Positions 24,980 through 36,833 of a DNA stretch of 64,000 nt are shown here, piece by piece. Below the pieces are notes generated by a model. The model was given only the letters and a program-made list of their open reading frames with translations. It was not told the DNA's origin and searched no databases. This stretch comes from Siphonodentalium dalli (taxonomy: Eukaryota; Mollusca; Scaphopoda; Gadilida; Siphonodentaliidae). The position numbers were made by a program, and so were the translations under genes. The DNA is taken from positions 123,509,989 through 123,573,988 of the forward strand of contig CP136068.1 of assembly GCA_032622095.1 (NCBI GenBank). The letters run 5' to 3'. Numbering within the stretch: position 1 is the first letter of the stretch; every line of letters starts with the position of its first letter.

Positions 24980-26441
24980 TAGCTCAACTTGGAAAGGGAA
25001 TAATTTAATGTATTACAGTCAATGGAGCGATTAGGAATGTGGAAAGTTGAATGTCTAATACTAGTTTATAGACATGAAGATAAAAGTAAAATCCAAGATG
25101 GCTGCTGGTGGCCATGTTTTCGGCCGAATGACCCCAAAATGAGTCGTTCCCATCTACATGTCATTGTTAATATCCATGACAAATTTTATGACGATCAGAC
25201 TAAAGGTATTACCTGTAGCCCATGCTAAAGAATTTAGTCATACAAAGAGTAAAATCCTAGATGGCTGCTGACGACCATGTTTTTTGGCCGAATGACTCAT
25301 TCCTATCTACATGTCATTGTTAACATCCATGACAAATTTCATGATGATCAGACGAACAGTACGACCTGTGGCCCGTGCAAATGGATTAAATTTTGAAATC
25401 CAAGATGGCAGCTGGCGGCCATGTTTTTTGTCCGAAAGACCCCAAAATGACTAGTTCCCATCTACATTCCAATTTCAACAGCCATGACAAATTTTATAAT
25501 GATCAGATTAAAGGTACGACATGTAGCCCGTGCTAAAGGATTTAGTCATACAAAGAGTAAAATCCAAGATGGCTGCTGGCGGCCATGTTTTTTGGCCGAA
25601 TGACCCCAAAATGATTCATTCCCATCTACATGTCATTATTAACATTCTTGACAAATTTTATGATGATCAGACTTAAAGTAGGACCTGTAGCTAGTGCTAA
25701 AGGATTTAGTCATACAAAGAGTAAAATCCAAGATGGCTGCTGGCGACCATGTTTTTTGGCCGAATGACCCCAAAATTACTCGTTCCCATCTACATGTCAA
25801 TATTATCATCCATGACAAATTTCATGATGATCAGACAAACAGTACGACCTGTGGCCCGTGCTAATGAATTAAATTTCGAAATCCAAGATGGCCACTGGCG
25901 GCCATGTTTTTTGTCTGAATGACGCCAAAATGACTCGTTCCCATCTACATTCCAATTTCAACAGCCATGACAAATTTTATGATGATCAGACTAAAAGTAC
26001 GACCTGTAGCCCGTGCTAAAGAATTTAGTCATACAAAGAGTAAAATCTAAGATGGCTGCCAGCGGCCATGTTTTTTGGCCGAATGACCCCAAAATTACTT
26101 GTTCCCATCTACATGTCAATATTAACATCCATGACAAATTTCATGACAATAAGACAAACAGTACGGCCTGTAGCCCGTGCTAATGGATTGAATTTTGCAA
26201 TCCAAAATGGCCGCTGGCGGCCATGTTTTTCGGCCGAATGACCCCAAAATGACTCGTTCCCATCTACATGTCAATGTCAACATCCATGACAAATTTCATA
26301 ATAATCGGACCAAAGGTACGAACTGTAGCCCGTGCTAAAGGAAATTGTTGACGAATCACGCACACACACACACACCCTCACACGCACGACGGATACCAAG
26401 CCATGGCAATAGCTCAAACTTTACAAAGTAAAGTTGAGCTA
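24980..26441 (+). mobile_element. Intact family A tandem-unit element, 1.46 kb
   Basis: It starts TAGCTCAACTTGGAAAGGG and ends AAGTTGAGCTA, so the outer 11 bases are inverted repeats. Eight units fall at about 25146, 25307, 25454, 25617, 25782, 25937, 26101 and 26256. Two sub-types are seen: ~163-165 bp with 'caaagagtaaaatcc', and ~155 bp with 'gaattttgaaatcc'. A CA microsatellite (26361-26384) and a terminal hairpin (26410-26441) close it. No coding frame. Confidence 0.75.
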
Positions 26442-26841
26442 AAAATGAACAGTCTGTGAACTTCAAGTTAAGATAACGCAATATATGTTTTCCAGACAAA
26501 TCGCGTATTATTCCCTTTCCGATTCAAGAATATCAGTTGATACAAATGGCGCAGCAATTTCTCAGGGCTGAACATCTTGTTCGAATAATGTGTCTTTCTG
26601 GGAAATATGTTTGTTGAAAGGTATTTCAGGTATTTTTCTACCTATTTTGATGCCGGGAAAAATTCAGAAGCGAATATTATTAGGTGTATATTGGAGCGCA
26701 AATCGCCATGTGGCTTTAATATACCTATGCTTCATATTTCTATAAGATGATCTATAATAGTAGTTTTATTCTATAAAAAATATTTTCATAAATTCCAGTG
26801 ACTACAAATTGAAGCTCCATGGCTGTTTTAAACCTAAACAA

Positions 26842-27380
26842 GAGCACGCCTTCGGGCGTGGCATAATATGCCCGTTTCTGGAGTAGAGTTGGGCATGTAG
26901 ACAGAACCCGTATTTGAACTTGATCTGTATACCAAATTTGGTTCAGTTCACTCGATTCAATCTAAAGTTATCATCTGGAAACCGCATATCAGGTAAACTC
27001 TAAGTCGAAAAAGGGACATAACTCAGTCAAAATCATGCGGACGAAACCCATATTTGAATTTGATCTGTATTTTGGGGTGGTAAACTAACATACCAAATAT
27101 GCTTCAGTTCACTTGATTCAATCTAAAGTTATCATCCGGAAACCGCAAATCAGGTAAAATCTAAGTCGAAAAAGGGACATAACTCAGTCAAAATCATGCG
27201 GATGAAACCCATATTCGAACTTAAATCTGTATTTTGGGGTGGTAAACTAATATACCAAATTTGGTTGAGTTCACTCGATTCAATCTAAAGTTATCATCCG
27301 GAAACCAAAAGCGGATGGACAGACGACGGACGAAAGGACAACCCATTTACATAATACAACCGTTTTTTCAAACGGGCATA
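26842..27380 (+). mobile_element. P3 family element with ~161-bp units
   Basis: It begins with a hairpin-like 'gcacgccttcgggcgtgg' and a 'tatgcccgtttctgg' segment and ends 'tcaaacgggcatata'. Units starting 'aagtcgaaaaagggacataa' lie at 27002 and 27163 (161 bp). CATAACTC and CCAAAT lie 76 bp apart (27017 and 27093). Confidence 0.6.
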
Positions 27381-27829
27381 TAAAAACCCAAGTAATGTAC
27401 CATTAAGCTTTTGTTACATTCCAGGGATAAAAAAGGTTGATAAATAGATGAACAACTTATTATTATTGTATGCCCTGAATGGCCCTCGAAAGACTTAATT
27501 TGATGCTACAATAAATGACACATCAGGCAGCTATGGACAGTAAACGTTTCTTTTTACCTCATCAGCCAATTTAATCACAACTGTCATAACACAAGACAGT
27601 CAATGACTGTGGGGTCGCTCACCAGACTGTAAAGACTGGGACTCTGAAGACTACAATAGTCAGTACATTGTTATAACGTAATAAATTTTTCTAAATTTTA
27701 ATTAAAAAAAAAAAAAATTATGAACAAATTGAGCAAGGAGTAAAATCTAAATGTTTTTTTTTTTCATTTAAAGATGGTTTTTTTTGTGGTTAAATTGAGA
27801 AAGGAGTTAAATCTAAAAAATTAAATCTA

Positions 27830-28190
27830 ACTATTTTTTTAAAAAAGATATTGACACTGACCCAATTAAAAACAAATCTGAACCCCAGTAAACCAGGGAC
27901 CCTCCATACCAAATATAAGCTTAATAGGCCCAATTGTTCTTGAGAAGTTGTTTTAAGAATTACTATGGAGGGAAAGAGTTATGGCCCTGGCTTCGTAACT
28001 ATTTGACTTGGTGATCTCATTTTAACAAATCTGAATATGAGTCACCTAGGGAACAACCACACCAAATATGAATCCATTCGGTTTTATGGGTCTGGAGAAG
28101 ATGTTTAAACAATTTTTGGTGGATGGATGGATGATGAGTGATGACTATACCCGGTAGCTCCACCGGAGACTTTGCCTCAAGTGAGCTTAA
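27830..28190 (-). mobile_element. S family element, minus orientation
   Basis: Reads as the reverse of 10890-11440 with 'gggaaagagttatggccctg', 'ccaaatatgaatccattcgg' and the terminal 'ctccaccggagactttgcct'. Confidence 0.6.
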
Positions 28191-28447
28191 AACTATAATC
28201 AGTACCAAACTTGAACTCAACAACTGAAATAGTTTGTCTTATGGAGGGGGTTAAAGTTTTAGAGTGAGTGGCTGATTCTTAAACTTATAAAGCTGTCTCC
28301 ATTAGAAACAGTCTCAATCAACAAAAGGTGGTAAACACAGAACTACAGAACCATTCATAGGGTAGAAATTAATTCACCGAAAGGAAGTGTTAACACTGTA
28401 TAAATGACCTATTTCGACAGACCCACCATTTGAACAAATTCCTTTAA

Positions 28448-29091
28448 GCCCCGGTTCCATATCCCCGATTTTCCACCCCGAATGTTCCCGAATGACTCCC
28501 GAATCATAATTTAGCAAAAATTGTGGAGTAAGTTCGGGACTAGTCGGTACAGTCGGGAACAAGCCCAATCGCTCCCGATTTGTCAATCATCGGGAGCAAT
28601 TCGGCACCTATTCGGGAGTAGTCGGCAATATTCGGGTGGATATTCTGGAGTAGTCGGCAGTATTCGGTAGCTTATTCCCGAATTCGCCATGTGTGGCTGC
28701 TTTTATACTGAGATCCGGTGTATCTGCAAATTTCGGCATTGATTCGAGACGTTCGGCAGCAATTGAATACCAATTCGGTATTTATTCGGCATCAATTCGG
28801 TACCAGTTCGGCATTGATTCGGGGTATTCGGCAACAAGTCGGTAGTAATCTGGGTAATTCGGCAGCTACTCGCACGAAATTTCGGTATCAGTTCGGGATA
28901 ATTCTTTATCATTCGGAAGCATTCTGGAATACTCGGCAATGTTCGGGACGATTAAATTTTGTCATCAGTTCGGCGGCTTTTGGAATAAAACTCGTCCAGA
29001 ATTCTCTCGAATGCTGCCGATTTGGTCTGGTCCCGAATTGGTGCCGAATATACTAATTCGGGACAGAAAATCGGGAATATGGAACCGGGGC
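28448..29091. mobile_element. 644-bp inverted-repeat element filled with TTCGG motifs
   Basis: The ends GCCCCGGTTCCATATCCCCG and its near-complement (ending ATGGAACCGGGGC) form ~27-bp terminal inverted repeats. The interior is an irregular chain of 'attcgg', 'gttcggca', 'tcgggacta' and their complements at roughly 10-14-base intervals. The open frames at 28374-29056 are not coding: they have no codon logic and break the repeat at random. I could not identify a target duplication. Confidence 0.7.
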
Positions 29092-29514
29092 ATTACCTGT
29101 AACCAGTAATTGTTCATATGAGTAGAGACTGAAGGCTCCTGGGAATACATTTGACATTCAATTTCAAAATTAATTAACAAAACAAAACCTCTCTGGTCTG
29201 GCTAGAGAGAGCTGTCTGCTTGTTGATACTGCACTGTCAGATTTGACATGTGGATAATTATCAACAGAGCAGACTGGCCTTATTGACTTTCATTGTAAGA
29301 GATAGCATTCTAGCATATGCACAGGGTGTATTGTATTGTGACTGAAATAAATTTAAAACAAGTGTTTGATAACAGGGATGCTAGAAGCACCAATGGGCAA
29401 GGGTGGTGGGCTTCTTTATATATTTGTGTCTTTAATAATTAACTAAAAAAAAAAATATTATTAAAATAAATAAAAAAAAATTTAATTTAAAATTTAAATG
29501 TTTTTTTGTTTTTT

Positions 29515-29760
29515 TAAATTGAGCAAGGAGTTCAATCTGAATTTTTTTTTTTAATTATGTCCCTGGCTCCGCCCACATTTGACCCAGCGACCTCATTTGA
29601 ACAAATCTGAACCCCAGTCACCCAAGGACCATTCATACCAAATTATATGAACCCATTCGGCCCAATGGAATTTGAGAAGAAGTCATTTTAAGAATTAATA
29701 TGGTGGAAAAGAGTTATGGTCCTAGCTTCGCAACTATTTAATATATTGCAAATGTTGTTT
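29515..29760 (-). repeat. Partial S family repeat
   Basis: It contains 'ttgacccagcgacctcattt' and 'accattcatacc' in S order and breaks off at about 29750, losing the microsatellite and terminus. Confidence 0.55.
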
Positions 29761-31245
29761 GCTACATACAGCTATAGGCAATTCGTATTTTGTTTACATT
29801 TTCTCCCTCTGATGCATGGTACCGGTATGTGGGCAGTTACATGTACATGTATATGTTCACATGATGCCTCATCGACCAATTCCTTCAACTGAAGAAAGAG
29901 TTTACAACTTTACCACACGTTGCATTAATTACAGGGGTGCGAATGTAAATAATTGCTAATTTTGCAAATTTCCCTAACGCATCGTACTCGACTGTATACA
30001 TATATCATCATGAGGATGCCGTAAATTGGCTTTAAATATTTATATATTGCCACCAGGTATACACGGTACTAGCACCTTCTTTTGACTACATAATCATATC
30101 ATGTTGCAAAGATGCTATGAAAATCAAGTTTGATTCTATACAACATGCATTGCCTATCCCTATGTTTTTGTGTATTAGAATATTGGTCATTCATGCAAAG
30201 TGGTCCGTAAACAGTGTTATCACATGCCTGACAAAACATCCAAAATATTATGATAAGAAAATCTTATTTTCAATTTTTCAAGCATGCTAGAACAAGCACT
30301 TTAATATACACCTAATTTTACCATTTATGGGCAGTGAAATCGTAAGCGCCTTTCCACCGTAGTAAATGCTGTTTTGGGCAACCGTTCAAATTCGAAGGTT
30401 TCTTTTGAAAATTTATATCTGACCATCAAAACACACATGGGTGGGCTCATAGGTTCGATCTCATTGTTTGCTAGTATGTGTCTACAAACATACGAATAGT
30501 AGTATGGAAATATGAGGAAAGCTTGAATTTCCGAATTCCGCAGATCAAGTAATGTATGCAAATTTCAAGTTCCGAACAATATATCAACATCAACAGACTT
30601 TTGCCAGTATTTGCATTCTGTTATTTGTTTGCTTTTAACGATAAATGACACATACAATATGTAGGTGAGTGAAAGGTTTGACAATTATATTAATTAGTAT
30701 ACAGTTGTTGAATACGGTACATGTGCATTGGTCTTAACTATTACTTTTATACATGTAGATGACCAAGTCAATAGTTCCTAGGACCAGCGATGGTATTTCG
30801 CAAGTGTCCATCCATGGAAGTAATTGAACCATTGGAGCTAGTTCTACAGGTCTGGGAAATGTGAAAATTCAGCTACAATAGCTGATATCAAACACAAACA
30901 ATTGGGAAAATGTGCAAATATATACGCTAAAGCGCAAATAATTTGCACTGAACCGCAAATACATCATATTTACGCTGAAGCGAAAATAAAAATTATTATG
31001 CAACGATTACCCCAAAATTCAAATTGATTCAGGCCATAAAGACATCACTCAAGAATAGGTCTACTGATGTTGGTGTCAAGCATGATTTGTTAGAAGCAGA
31101 CTCCACACTATACTCCATACTATGATATGGACTAACTTACATGTATTCAGCGTCTGAGGGAATTACCAGTAGTGTACAGTATCCACCACAGTATCGAGAC
31201 AGTCACTGTGGTGGAGTTATCGTGCACTTATGATACCGAATGTCA
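29761..31245. other. Stretch without recognised gene
   Basis: No gene seen. At 30848-31000 is a segment resembling the end of the 50971-53298 element ('ggtctgggaaatgtgaaaat', 'cagctacaatagctg') followed by 'aagcgcaaataatttgcact'; the latter motif recurs inverted near 34310-34385. Confidence 0.4.
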
Positions 31246-32415
31246 GCTAACTGGGACCTTGGCTAACTGGGACCTTGGGCTAACTGGGACCTTGGCTAAC
31301 TGGGACCATGACCAAATGGGACCTTGGCTAACTGGGACCTTGGCTAACTGGGACCTTTGGCTAACTGGGACCTTGGTTATATTTGAGACTGGACTATGAC
31401 AAGGCATCGGAGACGTCTTCAACGACCCAATCATCCACAGCTGTTCTTTCCACTTTGGGCAAGCGCTATGGCGACATCTACAAGTCGAGAAGCTGCAGAT
31501 TGCTTACAACAGAAGAAACCGAATCCACAAACATCTCTGACGCGTCATGTCCATTCCATTCCTGCCTGCTGCCGACATCCCAGCCGCATTCGACAGACTA
31601 AAGGCAAAGGTAGACAGCCAGGTACCTCACGTCAGCAACTATATGGCATACGTTGAGAAAACCTGGATAAAGAGCCCCGTATGGTCAGTTGATGAATGGT
31701 CAGTCTTCGGACGCAGCATAAGAACCAACAATGATGTCGAAGGATGGCATAATAAACTTAACCAGAGAATGATGAAGGCGAACTTACCACTGTATCTCCT
31801 CCTGACTCTGTTGTATCAAGAAGCCAAGGAGATTCCGACAACAATTAAGATGGTGAGTGAAGGAAAGTTGACGCGTCGCCAGAAGAAGAACACCACGGTA
31901 ATGCAGGGGAAAATCTTCAGCCTATGGGACAAATACGACGCCAAAGAGGTCTCAACCAGTCAACTTCTCAGAGAATGCGCTCAGTTATTCGCACTAGTTC
32001 CAGAACCAGACAGGCGTGACAGAGAATGCACTCAGGTATTCTCACCAGTTGAAGAACCAGACATGCGTGACAGAGAGTAAATACAGCATACCAGTATGGG
32101 TATATACATGCAGACAGTGCTACAGCCTCCATCGTGCTACACAGAACTGCAAAACCAGCAGACTTGTATAGTGTTTTTATTGTGTTTTTACTGTTTTGTT
32201 TAATGTTATTTATCTAAAATGTTAACATTTCATTTGTTTTTAACTTTCTCATGACTTAATAAAAATTGATTTTAATGAAATGATTAATAATATATCTGAA
32301 GGTCCCAGTTAGCCAAGGTCCCAGTTAGCCAGAAGGTCCCAGTTAGCCAAGGTCCAAGTTAGCCTGACTTGAGGTCCCAGTTAGCCAAGGTCCCAGTTAG
32401 CCAAGGTCCCAGTTA
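31246..32415 (+). mobile_element. Mutator-like element remnant with tandem-repeat inverted ends
   Basis: The left end is eight 16-17-bp units of CTAACTGGGACCTTGG (31246-31376). The right end is about seven units of the complement CCAAGGTCCCAGTTAG (about 32300-32415). Between them is a broken MULE transposase. Tandem subunits within terminal repeats are known from some MULEs. I could not find a clear 8-11-bp target duplication; GATACC occurs near both borders but not in register. Confidence 0.65.
31400..32080 (+). pseudogene. MULE-type transposase, C-terminal fragment
   Basis: In one frame (31400 onward) the translation runs VFNDPIIHSCSFHFGQALW..., meets a single TGA at 31538-31540 (probably from CGA), and continues from 31541 to the stop at 32078-32080. 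The reading CSFHFGQALW, the MSIPFLPAADI segment and the later RTNNDVEGWHNKLN block are typical of the C-terminal half of MULE transposases and related FLYWCH-MULE proteins of invertebrates. The N-terminal part with the first catalytic acids is absent: the frame opens after a stop at 31397-31399, directly beside the left tandem repeats. After ~180 residues it ends with a repeated acidic tail (two PEPDxRDRECxQ-like copies). The premature stop and missing N-terminus make it non-functional as a transposase; a short downstream product from the ATG at 31547 (177 residues) is possible but unproven. Confidence 0.7.
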
Positions 32416-32471
32416 GCTGGATACCTCGATACCACAGCCTTTTGCAGGTTTACACATAAATGAAAATGTCA

Positions 32472-33470
32472 ATGTAGCTCAACTTAGGTAGGGGAATAAT
32501 TTAATGGTTGACAGTAAATGGAGGGATGTGGTCTGTAGGGTATGCCAAAGGATTTAGTGATGCAAAGAGTAAATTTTAAAATGGCCACAGGCGGCCATGT
32601 TTTTTTGCCCGAATGACCCCAAAATGACTCGTTCCCATCTACATGTCAACGTCAACATCCATGACAAATTTCATGAAGATCAAACAAACAGATCGGTCTA
32701 TAACCCATGCTAATGGATTTTGTAGAAATATTCAGTCATACAAAGAGTAAAATCCAAAATGGCCATTGGTGGCCATATTTTTTTGCCGAATGACCCCAAA
32801 ATGATTCATTCCCATCAAGAGGTAACCCCGATGATCCATGTGAAGTTTGGTGATGATCGGATCAGAGATGTGGTTTGTAGGATGTGTCAAAGGATTTAGT
32901 GATGCAAAGAGCAAAATCCAAGATGGCCACCAGCGGCCATGTTTTTTGGCCGAATGATCCTAAAATGACTCGTTCCCATCTACCCTGCTGGACAAAACAA
33001 GTGTCCACTTAACCGCGGTGTGGTTAGCGTTGCCACCGCGGCCGAAATGCAACTACACTGCGGCTCCACCGACTAACAACAGTTGGGCTGCGGTGTACTT
33101 GCCATTCGGCCATGGTGTACGTTCATTAAACTGAAAAAAGATGATACAAACCCGAAATCTAACCACGATGTACATGCCATTCGGCCGCGTTGTAGTTGCC
33201 TTTCGGCCATGGTGTACTTGCCGCTTGGCTGCAGTGTACTTGCCGTTCGGCCGCGGTGCTCAACTGCAGTTACAAACTCTGACACCGCGACCAAACGGCA
33301 AATACACCGCGGTGCCAATGGACACTTGTTTTGTCCAGCGGGGTACATGTAAATGTCAACATTCATGACAAATTTAATGATGATCACACAAACAGAATGG
33401 CATGTAGCTCGCACCAATGGATTTAATTTTGAAATCCAAGATGGCCACCAGCGGCCAAATACAAATACTG
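32472..33470 (+). mobile_element. Family A element, right end missing, with insertion
   Basis: It begins 'tagctcaacttaggtagggg' and carries units with 'aatgaccccaaaatgactcg' and 'catctacatgtcaacgtcaa'. It is interrupted at 32991-33345 by a GC-rich element and then continues with 'catgtaaatgtcaacattca'. The terminal hairpin was not found. Confidence 0.6.
32993..33343. mobile_element. 351-bp element with TA duplication inside family A
   Basis: TA, then CCCTGCTGGACAAAACAAGT at the left; ACTTGTTTTGTCCAGCGGGG then TA at the right. Removing it and one TA restores 'cccatctacatgt', the exact string in neighbouring family A units, so the empty site is documented within this window. The interior is GC-rich and repeats a ~22-bp motif (GTACTTGCCGTTCGGCCGC and variants). 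TA targets suggest Tc1/mariner-like or related mobility. Confidence 0.8.
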
Positions 33471-33585
33471 ATGTAATCCAACAATTATATTAAAGGTTTA
33501 TAAATGTTTTGGATTATTTAAAGTGCAATTAAATTTACTAAGTTTACTTTACAGATTAAGAATATTTCCTTTTTGGGAGTAAGTA

Positions 33586-33722
33586 TAGTCCACCAAATTA
33601 GACTAATCGGATAAGGGGTATTTTAATATTTGGACGTTTACGAGTCCCTTATCCTTATGAGGGAAAGAACAGTCATAATGTCCAAATAAAAAGTAAGTTC
33701 TTTCCCGATAAGTTTACTTTGG
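33586..33722. mobile_element. MITE related to 50770-50910
   Basis: It starts TAGTCCACCAAATTAGAC and includes 'ttttaatatttggac' and a 'gtccaaataaaaag' complement. The right arm has diverged and no target duplication remains clear. Confidence 0.5.
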
Positions 33723-33739
33723 TACATGTAGACTAGGGC

Positions 33740-36056
33740 AAGTAATGCAGTGGATTGTTCCATCTGTATAGAAACAAACTGAAAGTGAAACTAAGTAATA
33801 CTGTGCCGGGAATATCTATCACTCCGCACGCGTGAAAATTCTGCAAGTCATCAATTCAAAGCATGACCTGTACATGCTGCCTGACTTTGCTACACCGTAT
33901 ATGCAGATTTCCAACCGACGACACATGGAAACTTCAAAGACCCGATGCTGCGCTCATTCAAACCTCTATCAAGCGTTCTCATGTCCTACACTTGGAATAC
34001 TATGAACCAACGTATTTATCTACCTCACATATGGAACTGTGCTGGACTTATCGGTAGTCACACAGAGCGATAAAATCGTGTGCATATAATAATGCCAGAC
34101 CTGAACTATATTGTCCGTAAAATATAACTGGCGGTATTGCAACCGTGACTGCATGCCGGTACTAGTGTTTTTTTAAGTGATAATACCGTTTAACATTGAT
34201 CATCACATTGTTTGAGGTTAACGCCGTATGTTACAGAGGTATTACCAGGGTGACACCACGTTATAATATAAGTTGTCAATTACTTTAAGGAAAGCTGTAG
34301 GTATATGCGCTTCAGCGCAAATGATTTGCACTTCAGCGGAAAAAAAATTTATAATCAAATATTTGCACTGAATGCGTAAATAATTTGTATTGTGTTCAAT
34401 TTAACAGATCATCGATCTGTTCTAAATCTGATCAAGAAATAAAAAAGAGCGACAGATCTTACACCATACCACCATACACGACTGATCACATAAAAAATCT
34501 TACTTAACCGAGATTTTAATCCTCCTTTCAAATTTCATGTTTACAACAAAACAAAACACCCAACTTCGGGCTTTTCCAATTTCTGTTTTCAGTCTGACGT
34601 GTAGAAAACATCGGCTTTCAAACGCTGACAATCAGAAGAAAGCGTGAAAATCTAAATTATTACACTAATAAATAACCGTATTTCCCATTAGATATCAACT
34701 TACACCCTCATGATACGTTTTATTAACGCGTTTCAGTCGAACATCAAGAGACGCCATTTTGGACAAGTTTAGTCATGTGATCACTGTAGGGAAATACAAA
34801 AGGAGAAATAACCAAAGCGGAACAGCTTTGCTATTTTTCACGGAACACGACAGCTTACCTTCAAATGATTGGTCTGGAACATCTTCTCCACCAGTATCTG
34901 GCTCTAAGTTCTATACACAACAGTGTGGCATATTGTTTCCCTCTACATGCACCCAAGGCGCATATTAACCAAAAAATATCGACATTACAGAATGGGTGTC
35001 GGTTGTCATGTAGTGACGAAGGCCTATTAAAGGACCACTTAATTTGCTAATGCCCATCACATGTAAAGGCACACTTAATTTACGAGTCACCAGATATTTT
35101 TATAGTGCCTTGATATATTATAGTTTTCATAACAATCTATGCCATAAAATATGATTAAAATACTATAATTCATCACGATTTGAAACGTCTGTATCTCAGA
35201 AGACGCCCATAGCGAAATAGAAAACAGCTGAAATCATAGAAAGATTCCCCCAATATGGCTCCCAGAATGCACCATAATTCAAACTAAAAAGTTAAGATAT
35301 ACATGTTATCGCTGCAGTGAAGTGAATTAAAACTAAAAAGGTATTTCCAATGGAAGGGGAATAACTATCTTTAAGATATAGAGTTATTGCCCCTCCATTG
35401 AAAATAATACACTGTGCACTAAGCTAATATGGTACTTAAGCACAAAAACACGTCGGCAACTCAACAAAAACAGCATGTTCACAGTTTGCTACACCGGATA
35501 AGTTGACTAGTAAAACAATATTTAGAGCTTCCTCTTTCAAATGGTATATAATATGGCATATATTTGATGTATGTGATCTGGGGGTTGGAAAATTAAGTGG
35601 GCCTTTAATATACACAACATATTCCATATTATGTAGCATTTGGAAGAGGAACCAAACTCATATATATTCCCACCAGAATACGGAACAGCTGTGGGCTGTG
35701 AGTGTACATCAGGTGATGGATATTCTCAGGTTAACGGTAACCCCAGACTTCCCCCGTTATTTACCCCAAAATGCGTCATAATTCAGAACTAAGATATAGA
35801 GTTATTCCTCTTCCATTGACACGTCGGTGACGTGACAAAAACAACATCTTCACAGTTCATTCGATCGTATAAGTTGATAAAACAATCTTTTGGAGTTTCC
35901 TCTTTCAAATGGTATATATTATGATGGAATATATTGTATATAATGAGATCTGGTGATTCGAAAAATTATTTGAACATTTAAACATTAAACATCGGTTCTT
36001 TACGAATACTCATTGACAAAGTTAACGTTGAACTTGTGATAGGAACATTTTCCATC
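33740..36056. other. Stretch without recognised gene; includes a ~130-bp direct repeat
   Basis: No gene supported. A segment at about 35446-35580 is repeated in diverged form at about 35818-35950 (both contain 'cctctttcaaatggtatata'), and a short palindrome lies at about 35342-35405 (AATGGAAGGGGAATAACT and complement). Confidence 0.45.
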
Positions 36057-36480
36057 AACCCTTTCGTACTTGTAGTATATTCGTCCTTTGCACTTGTAGT
36101 ATATTAGTCTGTATGTCGTCTGCTTACGAATGATAGACTATTCCATTATAATTATACGTTCATAACTGAATCCAGTCAGAAGAGTATGGGCTAACCCGGC
36201 TAACCCAGAGTCACGACTGGAGCTTCTTGAAATTTTGCGCAAACACTGTACCCAATGCATTCTTTTATATATGCGATTCTCACAAAAGGAGCCTCGCATA
36301 TATAGAGACTATACATTGGACCAACAATATTTACCACGACCTTGTAAGCCTGTGCATTCTCTTATATGTGCGAGGCTCCCTGTATATAAGAGAATACATT
36401 GGCACGTACAGGATCTTTAATACTACACCCGCGCAGATGAAAGTGTTGAAAATGCATTCAACTATACGGTTCCGTGCTAA
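36057..36480. mobile_element. Degenerate MITE with two 'aatgcattct' hairpins
   Basis: It shares 'cgactggagcttcttgaaat' and the 'tatatatgcga.tctc' hairpin pair with 1136-1407. The terminal AACCCTTTCG is visible at the left, but the right TTAA end is not clear. Confidence 0.45.
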
Positions 36481-36833
36481 AAAAAAAAATGTGTATGAAA
36501 CATATTTTACATCTTATTAAGATACTAGTGTATATATACGTTAACATGATTGTTTGGAACGAGAAGTGTCACATCAAAGACACTATATTGATTGATATTG
36601 AATTTTCCATCCATTTATTTCATCTAGTTTTTATGTTTTAGAGCAATACTTATTTTGTTTAATATTTCAATAAGCAAATGACATTCTTTTGTATATATAT
36701 AGGGCTATATTTTATTTCACAATTGTTTTTTTTATTATTTTTTGTTAGCATAACAACAGTAAACAAAGCAAAAAGTTATATTTTGTTTGTTGTTGGTGCA
36801 TGTAACTTCGGGCTTAGAATTGGACTGTAACGA

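Noticed and set aside
28703-29056. 112-codon and 78-codon frames in the TTCGG-rich element
   Set aside because: They follow the motif chain, show no domain, and both strands are open because the motifs lack stops.
31150-31250. Target-site duplication GATACC around the MULE remnant
   Set aside because: The two GATACC strings are not at equivalent distances from the repeat ends, so no true duplication can be claimed.
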